Shown: positions 40,135 through 50,786, counted from the first letter of the stretch. The stretch: DNA of 59,481 nt from Schizochytrium sp. CCTCC M209059 (GCA_000818945.1 KN805401.1:258488-317968), one strand, 5' to 3'. Translations and numbers: made by a program. The notes: generated by a model not told the origin, from the letters alone.

Positions 40135-41661
40135 GGCATCAATCCCGCACGCACGCGCGCACAAAGGTCCTCGCGCCGAGCCGCGCCGCGCCGCGCCGCG
40201 CCGCGTCGAGCTGCGCGAGCCGCGCGAGCCGGGGTGCCGGACACGAGGCGGCACGAGTCCTGGCCCCCAAAATGCCGCCAAATCAGGCGCCCGGCCGGTG
40301 CAGACCGCGCCAGCGAGCGCGCGGGAGAACGGGCAGGCGGGCGAGCGGGAGGGAGGGAGGGAGGGACGGAGGGAGGGAGGGACAGGCACGCCGCGCGCAG
40401 GAACGCCCCGCGCAGGAACGCCGCCGCCGCCGCCGCCGCTGCCGCCGCTTCCCTGTTGTGTCTCTGCCTTTCCTGGCCTTGCTCTGCTTCTCCGCATTCT
40501 CCGCCTGTGCCGCAGAAGACTGCGCAACCCTTTTGAGCGCAACCCTTTTTGGGTACCTTTTTTTTTTAATACCTTCCTTCCTTCCTTCCTTCCTCCAGTC
40601 CTTCCTTCCTTCTCTGTTCCTGTCATTCCTGCACAGGACGAGGAGAGACGGATGTGATGGAAGAGCACGCACACCCCGTCCTGGTAAAGACGAGACCTCT
40701 TCTCCGCAATTAGGGAGCTGGACAGGAGAAAGGGAAATGGAATGAAGGAATGAAGCAAAGAGTCATCACATTGTCGACTTGGAGAGAGAGAGAGAGAGAT
40801 GCAGAAGAGAAACGAGGTTTTTGCCACGCAAGTAGTCGAAAGCACGCGCGGCTTTTATTTACACTTGCCGGTTGTACCTATACACGCGACGAACGAACAC
40901 GTAGTCTGTAGACGCGATATGACGCCGAGGGACTTAGGCAACAAGTGTGGAGAGCAGCTGCAGGTATAGACACCGAGACAAATGTCGATTCGTAAAAATG
41001 CCAGCGTATGATACGTTACAGGCGGACTTGGACCTGAAAGCTAACCACCAGCTTGAGCTAATCACTAGCTTGAGCTGAACAGCTTTTCCCTCCTCGGCAA
41101 CGAGTTGACAGATCTACCAGGTATGGACACCGAGACAAATGTCGATTCGTAAAAATGCCAGCGTATGATACGTTACAGGCGGACTTAGACCTGAAAGCTA
41201 ACCACTAGCTTGAGCTAATCACTAGCTTGAGCTGGACAGCTTTTCCCTCCTCGGCAACGAGTTGACAGATCGACCATTCTCCCCAATTCTCTTTGCCCCC
41301 CGCTCTCAATTGTGCTTATCGCATGTTTCATTCAGTCTGAGCTCAAGCAAGAGAGACGCGAAGGCGCCATAGCCACAGCTAGCTTCGTACGGCGTAACTC
41401 TGTAGTCTGCTAAAAAAAGCTGAGACCTGTTTGTCGCTGCCGCTGTTGATATCGCCGACTAGACTTTACCACGTCGACGAATTTTACAAGCACGACGTCA
41501 CCTGTCTCGATGGTATACTAAAACAAAGATCAATGAATTATGGTTATGATGAGAATGGGGAATCGCAAAGGAGCGACAAAAAAGGAAAAACAAATAGAGA
41601 GAAAGGAATGAAAGAAGCGAAAGAGAGAAGCTCGGGCGGATAGGTCTAGTGATCAAATGGT
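40135..41661. other. intergenic region between bZIP G and the RhoGEF gene
   Basis: 1.5 kb. The part next to gene G is extremely GC-rich (CCGCG, GAGG, CCGCCG tracts), with (CTTC)n at about 40573-40616 and (GA)n near 40782-40799. It then holds a 157-bp tandem duplication and the 3' flank of the RhoGEF gene. No further gene recognised. Confidence 0.55.
40961..41274. repeat. 157-bp tandem duplication
   Basis: The segment starting CAGGTATAGACACCGAGACA at 40961 is repeated from 41118 with only a handful of substitutions, which indicates a recent event. Each copy contains AAGCTAACCAC(C/T)AGCTTGAGCT, itself a small internal repeat of CACTAGCTTGAGCT. No protein or RNA signature. Confidence 0.93.
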
Positions 41662-44598
41662 TTAGTCAGTGCCCTTCTCGACACGAGCACGCAGCGCGCC
41701 ATTGGACTTCTTCGCCCAGTTGCGTCGTTCTTTGCGCGCGCCATGCTCGACCTTGCCACGAGCAGTGACCTGGGCACGGGCGTTGAGCTCGTTCAAAGTC
41801 GATTTGAGGAGATCGTAAGCCTCCTGCATGTACTCTTCGTCGCCAAAGATGAACATGTAGCGGTTAATCTCAGTCCGAAGCTTGCCCGTGCCCGACGAAG
41901 ACATGGTCGACTTTCCATCCATGTCCATGACCCGCTCCTTGGCGGTGAGGACAAACTGAAACTCGGGCTGCTTGTCCGAGCCACCAGTCGTAACCTCGCC
42001 TAGCTGGCAACGCTCGAGATCGAACTGGTGCGTCACCTTGAGGTTTCGGTTGCGTCGCGTCAATGTCTTGCGAGACGCCTTGGCGCCGGTGTCGTCGCCC
42101 GCGCCAAAGATAGAGGAGATGAACCGCGAAATTGAGCGTCCCACGGTACCTTCCTCGGTTGTCGCAGTCGCCATGGAATCATGACGCCTCACCGAGCCCC
42201 GAGCGAGCGAGCGATGGCGCGTAAGCGTGCCCGAGGAAGTGTCCTTGGCAATGATGAGCAGGTCGTTAAAGATGAAAAGTGAACGCGGGTGTGCCTTTGT
42301 CGAATCAAAGGGTGTACCCTTGAACAATACCAAAATTTCCTCGACAAAACGACGCGAGGGCTTGACAAGGTCCGGGACCTGAGCCTCGCCACCGAGATCG
42401 CGATAGACGTTCATGAACTCCTCAAATTGCTTGCTTTCGCCCACTTGATTATTGACGGACGAGGCGATGCGTTCGACCTCGGCGGCGGTGCGCTCAAGGT
42501 CGCTGAGGTCTGACACGCAGGTCGAGGCATGTTTGATGAGCTCGTGAAAGAGAAGCGGGTACTTGCAGATGCGCTGCACCGGCTTGATGAGCAAACTCGA
42601 GAGCGAGAGCGTGCGCTTCGAAGGATCAGGCTCGTCCATTTGGGCGCGTTCAATGCCCTTGATAAAATCGTCCACACCCGTCTTGGTACCGCGCAAAAGC
42701 AAGAGACGGTCCACAGCATTAGTGTATTGATGGCAGAACTCGGAGTACAGCTTGAAAAAGGGCATGACGCTTCGAAACGAAGCAGAAAAGGCCCCAATCA
42801 CTTCGGCCAGCTGGGGAGTCTTGCCTCCAGCAGTAATTTCGCTCAGCTTCATCTCCAAAATGCGGAGCAGCTCCACATTGACGAACATGAGCGTCTCCAC
42901 GTTGAGGAAGATGCCCTTGAGGTCATCCTGCGAGACGAGCGGCTGCAGGTCTTTTGAGTACGAGCGGCAGGTGCTGCGGAGGCCGTGCTCGCACATGACG
43001 CTTCCGCCCTCGATATCGCGGCACTTCGTCTTGACGCCCTCATTCCGCAGTGGCAGCACGTAGATGGACATGAGGCACTCGAGATCGTGCACATAAGTTA
43101 GCTCGGTGCGAAAAATCTCGTCCAATACACTCGCGGACGCTCGCCCGTCGCCGCGCGAGGCGAGCTCACTCGAGTCGCGGAGGCCCGCAAGAATATCCTG
43201 CATTTCCGAGCCCCGGGCCAGTACCCGACTTGTCTTGGCAAGGATCTTTTCCAGTTCCTTTGCCTTGGCGTGGCTTGACGCAGAAGTCTCGCCGCCCTTA
43301 CTCACGGGCGTGCGCGTAGCAGCGAGCTTGGAGTTCTGTTTGAGCAGCTCGTTCGTGCGTGCCGCAAAGCGTTCGAAGCGAAGGCGCACGGGCCGTTCGT
43401 ACTCTTTGAGCTTCCGCAAGACGTCTTGCCAGTGATCATCGAGACCGACCACCTCGTCATTGATTGCGCTCACTCGATCAGAGATGAGGACGCCCGCCAT
43501 TTCGGCAAAGCCGCCGTCGGCAAGCGCACCGACGATGACGCCGAGCCCAGGCGCGCTGCCAATGCTCAGTCCCATGGGTCCCTCGCCGAACTCAACCTCA
43601 AACGAGCTAGTATTCGGATCATCGCCCGGAACTGTGCCGTGAGTAAGGACGACGTTGTACCTCTGCTCGAGATCGGAGAGCTGGAGACCGCCCACACTGT
43701 CTCCCCCGACGCTTGTGCCCCCGCGCGAGACAAAGGATCCGGTCCGGGAGAGTCCGGAAGCTTCTTTTCCGTCTTCTGGGGCCGGTGTTGCCTGAGAAAC
43801 GGACTTTTCGAGCGTCGTGCGTCGCGATCGGTTGGTCGCCCACTTGCGGTGACGCCCTCCGCCCGTTGTGGCGGACCCGACGGATTGGGCCGACATGCTC
43901 GCTTTCCGTCCGAGGGAGAACCGTTTGAGGCCGGTGACACGCCGAGCGCCCATCGTCGCAGTGGCTCCTTCTTCGGCGCCATCCTCGGTGTCACCCTCGT
44001 TAAAATCCTCCTCGTCCTCTTCGGCGACTGCATTGAGGAAATTCTCGTGCATTTCGATGGCAAGCTCTTCCGTAGGGAACCAGAGTTCCATCTTGGCAAT
44101 CTTGGTCATGATCTTCATGGTTCCATTTCGCTTGGTGGGGTTGACTACAACGCGGTGCACGTGGGTAATCTGGATGCCAGTAAAGCCCTCGTCATTGGTG
44201 CCCACCTCGCGCACCTTGCAGTTGTGCAGATCGAGATAGTGCAGGAGCTTGTATTTGCCCTTGAAGCGGGTGAGGGTGCCCTTCTTGATCTCGATGGTGC
44301 CCTGTGCAGAGTCCTTTTTATCGAGCGTGCCGGTGCGCTTCTGCCGCGCGGACTTGCTTTTCATATTTGTGTTGAGCGCGACGAGGAGGACGTCGTTCGT
44401 CAGGTAGCACTTTGCCTCGTCCGCGACGGCGGTGGCAAAGGGCGCCTCTTTGAGGAGCACCTCGTAGGCGCCTAGACATCTTCTATAAGGGTTCACGAGG
44501 TCCTCGAGCTCCGGCTCTGCCTCTCCTCCGAGCTCCTCGTACACCTCGAGCAGGTGCTCGAGGCCCAGGAGGTCTGCGAGGCTGCTTTCGAGCGTCAT
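41662..44598 (-). CDS. RhoGEF with PH, PDZ, DH and PH domains
   Basis: 978 aa from ATG at 44598 (MTLESSLADLLGL, A at -3); 176 further open codons upstream are Arg/Ala/Ser low complexity. Likely a guanine-nucleotide exchange factor for a Rho/Rac-type GTPase at a membrane or the cortex. Seen in order: a PH-like module (about 35-192) with a basic loop and FPTEELAIEMHENF helix; an acidic then basic linker; a PDZ domain (333-410; carboxylate loop PMGLSIG, then GVIVGALADGGFAEMAGVLISDRV-like core); a coiled stretch; a DH domain (about 487-722) with RTELTYVHDLECL in the first conserved region and LLIKPVQRICKYPLL in the third, the classic GEF helix; a second PH module (about 735-945) with LFIFNDLLIIA; and a basic tail. 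The two PH modules share a leader, YxxLGGEAxxxDLVxPxRR, suggesting internal duplication. Confidence 0.9.
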   Translation of the reverse strand: MTLESSLADLLGLEHLLEVYEELGGEAEPELEDLVNPYRRCLGAYEVLLKEAPFATAVADEAKCYLTNDVLLVALNTNMKSKSARQKRTGTLDKKDSAQGTIEIKKGTLTRFKGKYKLLHYLDLHNCKVREVGTNDEGFTGIQITHVHRVVVNPTKRNGTMKIMTKIAKMELWFPTEELAIEMHENFLNAVAEEDEEDFNEGDTEDGAEEGATATMGARRVTGLKRFSLGRKASMSAQSVGSATTGGGRHRKWATNRSRRTTLEKSVSQATPAPEDGKEASGLSRTGSFVSRGGTSVGGDSVGGLQLSDLEQRYNVVLTHGTVPGDDPNTSSFEVEFGEGPMGLSIGSAPGLGVIVGALADGGFAEMAGVLISDRVSAINDEVVGLDDHWQDVLRKLKEYERPVRLRFERFAARTNELLKQNSKLAATRTPVSKGGETSASSHAKAKELEKILAKTSRVLARGSEMQDILAGLRDSSELASRGDGRASASVLDEIFRTELTYVHDLECLMSIYVLPLRNEGVKTKCRDIEGGSVMCEHGLRSTCRSYSKDLQPLVSQDDLKGIFLNVETLMFVNVELLRILEMKLSEITAGGKTPQLAEVIGAFSASFRSVMPFFKLYSEFCHQYTNAVDRLLLLRGTKTGVDDFIKGIERAQMDEPDPSKRTLSLSSLLIKPVQRICKYPLLFHELIKHASTCVSDLSDLERTAAEVERIASSVNNQVGESKQFEEFMNVYRDLGGEAQVPDLVKPSRRFVEEILVLFKGTPFDSTKAHPRSLFIFNDLLIIAKDTSSGTLTRHRSLARGSVRRHDSMATATTEEGTVGRSISRFISSIFGAGDDTGAKASRKTLTRRNRNLKVTHQFDLERCQLGEVTTGGSDKQPEFQFVLTAKERVMDMDGKSTMSSSGTGKLRTEINRYMFIFGDEEYMQEAYDLLKSTLNELNARAQVTARGKVEHGARKERRNWAKKSNGALRARVEKGTD

Positions 44599-44785
44599 CT
44601 TTCCCCCTCCTCCGGTCTCGACCGAGCTCCTTCGTCCCGCGCTGCGCCCTTTTCCTGCTCTGCTCTGCTCTGCTCTGCTCTGCTCTGCTCTGCCCAGCGC
44701 GGCTACGTGCGCAGCGCGCCTGTTTGCTGCTGCCGCCCTCGCGCGCACGCGCACGCGCGGGTAGTAGTAGTACCTCCTAATTGAA

Positions 44786-44834
<49 letters not shown>

Positions 44835-46170
44835 GACTTGACTGTCTGTCTTCTAGCCCCCGCTCGCGCGCTCCCTCGCGGCCTTCTCTGGCGCCGCTGC
44901 CGACGCGGCTCCCCCGTCCGCGGCCGCCTGCGTCGCTGCCGCTGCTGCGCGGGCGAGCGGGTCTGCGGCCTCGAGCTCGCTCTGCTCGATGGATCGAGCG
45001 ATCGATCGGGCGATCGGGCGAGCGAGCGATTGATTGCTCGCTTCGCTTCGCTTTGCTTTGCTTTGCTTTGCTTTCGCCTTGAGCCCCACTTGCGCCGGCC
45101 GATTCTGCACTTGCGCGCGGCCGCATTCTGCACTTGCGCTTTCTCTCGGCCGGCGCGGTCCGCTTTACGCGGCGCGTGCACGAACCCTAGCGCGCGCTAG
45201 CCGACTCCTACGCTGCACACGTGCCGCGCTTCGACTTGGAGGAAAGAAAGCGAATGAAGAAATGAATGGAAAGTATGCATGCATGGATGCGTGGGAAATA
45301 AAAGTAGGATATCAGTGCAGGAGAGGGTGTGCGAAGCTCGTTTTGGACTACTTGCTTGGTACGGTCAATACTTGCGGCGTCCACGAAAGCCGGGCGACGA
45401 TGCACCCGGAAGCGAGCAGCGCGTTGTGTGTATGACGTGCGCGCCGGAGAGAGGGAGGGAGCGAATGGGATGCGTGTTGCGTGTTGGAGAGGACGAGGAT
45501 TTCTTTCTCCGCCCTGTGACAAAAGAAACTTTTTCCAGGCGTCCCGGTTGTGTGCGTCATCAGATAGCTTGGCTCGTGGCAAGGATCGTGTGGCAGGCCG
45601 CGAAAGATGACAAGGATGAAGGGGGAAGTTGGTCTTTTCTGGCAAGCTGGCAGGCGATCGACCTAATCTTCGGCAAAATGGGTTTAAAGACACTACAATA
45701 TGGAGCTCACGACATCAGGCATCAAGCTTATTGCGATCGATCGAATAAGAAGAGTTTGGACTCGCTGCGATTTGACTCTTTGAACGAAAGGAGAGAGTAC
45801 ATTCCTTATCGCATCAGTGAATCATGAGGAGCCCTGCATGCATCGATATCAACAACAACAAAAATATGATCTGCGCTGTTTACAGGATTGATGAAGGATC
45901 TTTTGGCTAGGTTTCGGAGTCTTTCTCAAAGCACTCTCTATGTAATGTGAATGTGATGTAATGTGATGCGATGCGATCCGGTCCGATCTGTCGAACGAGG
46001 GCTAAAAGGTTCGTCGTAGCCGAGATAGAGTATTTCATGTGCATGCCGTCCTCGCTTCACGGGCCTCGTTCGTCTCTCTTTCTCTTGTTCTTCTTTTGAC
46101 AAAAAGGGCAAACAGAAAGCAAGGAGGCGGGCAGGCTGTTTCTCATAAATTTCGTCCGAGGGTGCTTGCT
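44599..46170. other. RhoGEF upstream region and spacer to the MYB gene
   Basis: No confident gene. Next to the RhoGEF start lie CTCTG units (44656-44693), (TGTC)n (44786-44835), GATCGA/GAGCGA repeats near 44990-45030 and TTTGC units (45050-45070). From 45240 on it is unique sequence; a plus-strand frame of 182 codons from 45279 has an ATG but no recognisable motif, and an equally open frame opposes it. Confidence 0.5.
44786..44835. repeat. (TGTC)n microsatellite
   Basis: Twelve and a half uninterrupted TGTC units upstream of the RhoGEF gene. Confidence 0.95.
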
Positions 46171-48117
46171 TCAGTGCTGAGAGACCTCGTCCGGAACAGA
46201 TGTTGAAAGACGTGCGACAAAGTCAGCGTCCATGGGCGAAAAGGGCTGCGCAATGCCAGGCGAGGCCAACGGGGAAAAGCCGACCTTGTGCAAGGGCGTG
46301 AAGGCTCCAAAATCGTCAAAGTTGAAATCCGGGATCAAGGTGTCAATCCCTGGGGGGCGACGGGTTGACAAGGGACGCGTGAAGCCTTGCTTCGAGCTGC
46401 GCGCCGACCTGGGCGTGGAGGAGGGCATTTCCGCAGCTCGAATGATGGAGCGGCGCGCAGCCGGCGAGAGCTGGTCCACGGGTGCTGCGTTGGCCTCGGC
46501 GACGCGCGGGTTCGACGCGGAGGATGTCGAGACGTCGTGTGCGGAGAAGGCAAAGGCGTTGGCCCTCTTATGCGAGGCAGAGGCAGCGGCAGCCGCTTTG
46601 GGAGTTGCGCCGATGCGAGAGGCCTTTGTGAAATGCGAGGGTGGGACGCCGCTGTAGCTGACGCCCACAGTGAGGTCCGAGTCTGCGGAGGATGCAGGCT
46701 GGGCGTCTTGGTCCGCGACAGGCTCAGAGGCCGCCGGATCGGAGGCGGGGACCGAGGTCGAGACGGGAGGCGGGACCATGCAAGGCCGCTTGCGCTTCTT
46801 TTCGATGTCCATGGCCTCGAGCACGGGCCCTCCGGGACTCTGGGTGCTGTCATCCTGGCCCTTGCGCATGGCCTCGATCTCTGCGCTCACGCGCGGCGAC
46901 CACGGGTCAGTAAGAGGAATGCGTTCTCCGTAGGGCAGGCAGTCTTCGAGTGTGGGAATAAGGCTTTCGAGCTCGGCGAGATTGCTGTAGTCCGAGGACC
47001 GGTGGCTTCGCGACGAATGGGCAAAGCCGTCTGCAGCGGGCGAGGCGAGGGCGCGCGGGCTGTAGGACGAGATGCCGGGAAAGACGGTGCCCATGGCTGC
47101 GACGCCGCTACCGGCATGGCCAGAAGCGGATCCTCCTGAGCTAGTGCCGCATCCGGGTGCGGTCATGTCAAAGTCGGCATCGTAAAAGTGGCTACTTGGG
47201 CCGAGGCCCATGTCAAAGTATGCGGGCGAGTGGGGGAAGAGCGAGCTGGTCATGCTGAGGGGCGCCGCAGGGTGTCCATCGTCGGCGAGATTGGAGGTGT
47301 TAATTTGGAGCAACTTTTTGGGCTTGAGTTTTGTGTTTGGAGACGCGGTGGGCTTGCTCTGGCCTGGCTGCGCAGCGTTAATTGTAGGCGTCACAGGCGG
47401 GAGGTGGTCGTAGCGGCGGGAGTTTTGCTCGTTCGCCCGTTTTGACGAATTCTTGTGCGACACGTGTTGCTGGTGCTGCTGGTGCTGCTGGTGTGTGTTG
47501 TTGTTGTTGTGTTGGTTCGGGTACGATGCGAGAGAGCCTGTGCCGCGGGTCCGAGATCCTTGCGCTGACTGGCGCTTGCTGTACGAGGAGGAGGACATTG
47601 CGTTGCTGGCGTAGACCTGCTGCTGCAGATATTGATGATTGCGCATGCCGGTGGGTGTTTGTGAGTTGCTTGCCTTTTGACTTGGGAGGATGCGATGATG
47701 GCTTTTCGGCAGCGGACTTACCTTTTTCTTGTTGTAGCTGGCCTGCGCGGCAGCAGGGACGTGTCGACCGGTGTTGCCGGCCTGCTCGATGCGGCGGCGG
47801 ATGCTGGAGTTCCAGTGGTTTTTGATGGAGTTGTCGGTGCGGCCGGGCAGGAGCTTGGAGATTTCTGCCCAGCGGTTGCCAAGACGCTTGTGTGCGTCAA
47901 TGATGATTTGGTCTTCCTCCTCTGTCCAGGGTGTCTTCTTAATAGTCGGGTTGAGGTGGTTGTGCCATCGCTCGCGACACTGTTTACCAATGCGGCCGGG
48001 CAGGTGGTTGGCGATGACGGACCATTTCTTGGCGCCGTGGATCTTGACGAGCTCGACGACCTTGTCATCCTCCTCCTTGCGCCAGGGTCCCTTGACCATG
48101 CGGTCATCGGCGCCCAT
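46171..48117 (-). CDS. R2R3 MYB (c-Myb-type) transcription factor
   Basis: 648 aa from ATG at 48117, which has an ideal Kozak context (CCGCCACCATGG); the open frame further upstream is low complexity. Seen: two MYB repeats, R2 at 9-58 with WSVIANHLPGRIGKQCRERW followed by HNHLNP, and R3 at 61-109 with three Trp at expected spacing, RWAEISKLLPGRTDNSIKNHW in two parts around residues 82-102. These match the animal c-Myb DNA-binding domain almost residue for residue. The rest is disordered: Gln/Asn/His-rich (about 175-215), Ser/Pro/Ala-rich, with several SPR/SPGG/TP sites that cyclin- or MAP-kinases could use. A perfect GTAAGT donor just after R3 may mark an in-frame intron (47721-47623). Likely a nuclear regulator of cell-cycle or differentiation genes by analogy with c-Myb (inference). 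Confidence 0.92.
   Translation of the reverse strand: MGADDRMVKGPWRKEEDDKVVELVKIHGAKKWSVIANHLPGRIGKQCRERWHNHLNPTIKKTPWTEEEDQIIIDAHKRLGNRWAEISKLLPGRTDNSIKNHWNSSIRRRIEQAGNTGRHVPAAAQASYNKKKVSPLPKSHHRILPSQKASNSQTPTGMRNHQYLQQQVYASNAMSSSSYSKRQSAQGSRTRGTGSLASYPNQHNNNNTHQQHQQHQQHVSHKNSSKRANEQNSRRYDHLPPVTPTINAAQPGQSKPTASPNTKLKPKKLLQINTSNLADDGHPAAPLSMTSSLFPHSPAYFDMGLGPSSHFYDADFDMTAPGCGTSSGGSASGHAGSGVAAMGTVFPGISSYSPRALASPAADGFAHSSRSHRSSDYSNLAELESLIPTLEDCLPYGERIPLTDPWSPRVSAEIEAMRKGQDDSTQSPGGPVLEAMDIEKKRKRPCMVPPPVSTSVPASDPAASEPVADQDAQPASSADSDLTVGVSYSGVPPSHFTKASRIGATPKAAAAASASHKRANAFAFSAHDVSTSSASNPRVAEANAAPVDQLSPAARRSIIRAAEMPSSTPRSARSSKQGFTRPLSTRRPPGIDTLIPDFNFDDFGAFTPLHKVGFSPLASPGIAQPFSPMDADFVARLSTSVPDEVSQH
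47623..47721 (-). other. candidate in-frame (retained) intron in the MYB gene
   Basis: Transcribed-strand sequence AAAAAG/GTAAGTCCG at 47721 and ATCTGCAG/CAGCAG at 47623 bound 99 bases with a CTCAC branch-like site in between. The interval is divisible by three and has no stop, so splicing would remove 33 residues (starting VSPLPKSHH) right after the MYB domain and retention would leave the frame intact. Confidence 0.5.
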
Positions 48118-50010
48118 GGTGGCGGCTGGGTTGGGCCTCGCTGCCTTCGCGCGACGGGCCCGAATTTTCGGGCGAGGAAGCGGGCGCTTGGGAGAAAAGA
48201 AGAAGCCCGCGAGTCCGTCTGTATGTCTGTCTGTCTGTCTGTCTGCCTGCCTGCCTGCCTGTACGTGTACACGTCCGGCGCGGGCTGCTGCTGCTGCTGC
48301 TGCTGCGACGGCTCGGAGCCCACGGATGATGATCGATTCGCTTTTGATCAACCGATGGTTAGCCCGCCCAGCGCGCGCGCGGTCTGCAGACGTCGGCGTC
48401 GCGTCCTCGGCGGCCGGCTTCGTCCGCGTCCGCGTCCGCGTCCACGCTCGGCTCGGCTCGACTCGGCTCGGCGCGGTCGGCTTCGGACGGCGCGGCGCGA
48501 CGCGATGCAGTGCGTCGGGGCTGCGCGTCTCGTCCCCTGATTCGAATTTGGTGGAACGCGAGAGAGAGAGGTGCCGAGACAGAGGGGGAGAGGAGGGAGG
48601 AAAAAGAAAGAAAAAGCAAAGCAGAAGCAGCGGCCGCGGGAAGGGGGAGAAGCAGGAGGAGGGCGTGAAAGACGCGCACGCAGGGGAAAGAAAAGAAGAA
48701 GAAGGAGGAGGAGGAGGAGGAGAAGAAGCGGTGAAAGGGGCAGGAGGAACGTGAAAGGAACTTGAGAAAAAAGTAAGGGGGGAAAAGGAGTAGAGGAAGG
48801 AAGGAAGGAAGGAAGGAAGGGAGGGAGGGAGGAAAAAGTCGCCGTGCAGGCGCCAACTTTGTTCAAGATTTCGAGCGAGCGATCGGTCGCTCGCTCGCTC
48901 GCTCGTGCGAACGAGCCGACCGACGGCCGCGGAGAGAGGTGCTGCGGACAGACGCGCGGCGCCGAGGGAGCAGCGAGCGACCAGCGAAAAGCCGCCGCGC
49001 TGCCGTTCCTGGCGGCCGCGGTCGCGGATGAGACAAGGGCAAGAATCACTCGGGTGATTGACAGACATGCAATGCAATGAAAGAAAAAGTAAAAGTAAAA
49101 GTAAAAGAAATAAAGAAAAAAAGCGAGGATCGGGCCGGCCTTGTGGCGGGTCTTTCGCGGAGCACTGCGGACCACAGCGATGCTGTGGGGCGCCGGCCAG
49201 GCAGCCAGCCAACCAGCCAGGGAGGCAGAGGTAGGTAGCTAGGTACGTAGGTAGGTGAGGAGGCATGATAGCAGTAGGTATAGGGCAAAGAAGGGGGGGA
49301 GGGAAGGAGGGCCTATTGCGCACGTTCCGCATCCCTGGGTATTCATGGCCGGCTGCATCTGCACGCAGCACAGGACCGCATTGCATCGCATCGCCTCGCA
49401 TCGCATCGTAGTGGCCGGCTTCCGCAGGCGGCGTCGCGCCGCGTCGCGTCGAAGCGGCTTTCACACGTTCATGCGCGGCCGTACTCCTCCGTACCTGCCT
49501 CGGCGCCACGCTTGCACGCTCGCACTTCCCTCCTTCTATGAAACATTGCGGTGCGGCAGGGGAGGGCCCGCAGCGACCCGCAGCGCAGGTGCACGTGCGG
49601 CACGCCTTGAATACACGACAGGAGCCCGAGGCCCAGCGCGAGAGGCTGCCGCCGGGAGGGCGCGAGGCTCCGGCGCAGGCTGCACGGGCTGGTGCAGACT
49701 TTGAGGCGAGGCGGCGACCCGACGCAGCCACGCGCGGCAGAGACTCGCGCGCTCTGCCGGGCCGGCCCTTCGCCGCCCTGCCGCTTTCCCGCGAAGAGGA
49801 GCCCAGAGCGCGGGGTGTCGCGCGAGGGAGCCCATGAGCTGTAGAGGCTGTGGGTCGCTGTGGGCAGAGGTGCGGGAAGGGTCCGCGGTTCGCATCGCGC
49901 GCCAAGGACCGAAGCATGGGGGAAAGGAACGAAGGGAGGGAGGAAGGAAAAAAAAGAAAGAAAGAAGGCAAGAGATTCGGGCTCGGACTGACTGACTCGT
50001 GACTCTGCGA

Positions 50011-50026
50011 CTAGGCCTAGGCCTAG
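50011..50026. promoter_or_regulatory. 16-bp palindrome CTAGGCCTAGGCCTAG
   Basis: Perfect palindrome made of overlapping AGGCCT/CTAG units. A 14-bp version occurs at 35420-35433, 81 bases upstream of bZIP gene E. Function unknown. Confidence 0.35.
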
Positions 50027-50752
50027 CGCGCCGGAGCGGCGGCCGAACCGCGGCCCCAGCGGCGTGGGAGGCGGCCGCAACTCGCCCTGCTCGCCGGCCC
50101 CAGCCTCTGGCCCCGCCGGCGTGCGTGTCTGCGTGTAAGCGAGCGTGCGTGCCTGCGTGTAAGCGAGCGTGCGTGCGTGCGAGCGTGCGAGCGAGCGTGC
50201 GAGCGACGCACCGGTCTGCTGTGCTACTATGAAGGGAAGAGGCGGGCGGCGCCTGAAAGACCCTGCTGTGCAGGTGCACTCGGACGGACGCGGGGCGTCA
50301 TCTCTGGGCGGCCTCGTTCGGCAGCAAGGTGCGGCGCGGTGTAGCCGGGCCCGCAGCTCAGGTGTGGCTGCGGGCTCGCTCGTGGCCAACAAGCTCGCTT
50401 TTCTTTGCTCCTCTCCGGCCTCGCCGCCAGCACTGCTCTGCTCTGCTCTGCAGGCGGCCGCCCCTCGGCCCCGCCGCTCTCCTGTCCGGCCCTCGAGGCG
50501 CTTGCGGGCTGGCTGCAGCTCGGCTGGCCGGCTTGTCGCACCGCACCGCGTCGCACCGCATGGCGCCGCCTTCGTCTCGGCCAATGGGATGGCCGGATTG
50601 GGATTGGCTTCTCTCTCTCTGCCTGAAAGGGAGTGTCGAGTAGAGCCGGGAGAGAGTGCGAGCAAGCCAGCGTCACAGCGTGGCGGCCCGCGAAAGACCC
50701 GAAAGACGAGCCAGCCAGCCATCCAGCCAGCCATCCAGCCAGGCCCTGCCTG

Positions 50753-50786
<34 letters not shown>

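Noticed and set aside
44599..45126. 176-codon N-terminal extension of the RhoGEF
   Set aside because: Arg/Ala/Ser/Gln low complexity through the TGTC and CTCTG repeats; ATG at 44598 fits better.
45279..45827. 182-codon plus-strand frame with ATG between the RhoGEF and MYB genes
   Set aside because: No motif, an equally open frame on the opposite strand, and codon usage unlike the real genes.
48118..49971. 618-codon N-terminal extension of the MYB protein
   Set aside because: The extension is low complexity and passes through simple repeats, while the ATG at 48117 has an ideal context and lies just before the MYB repeats.
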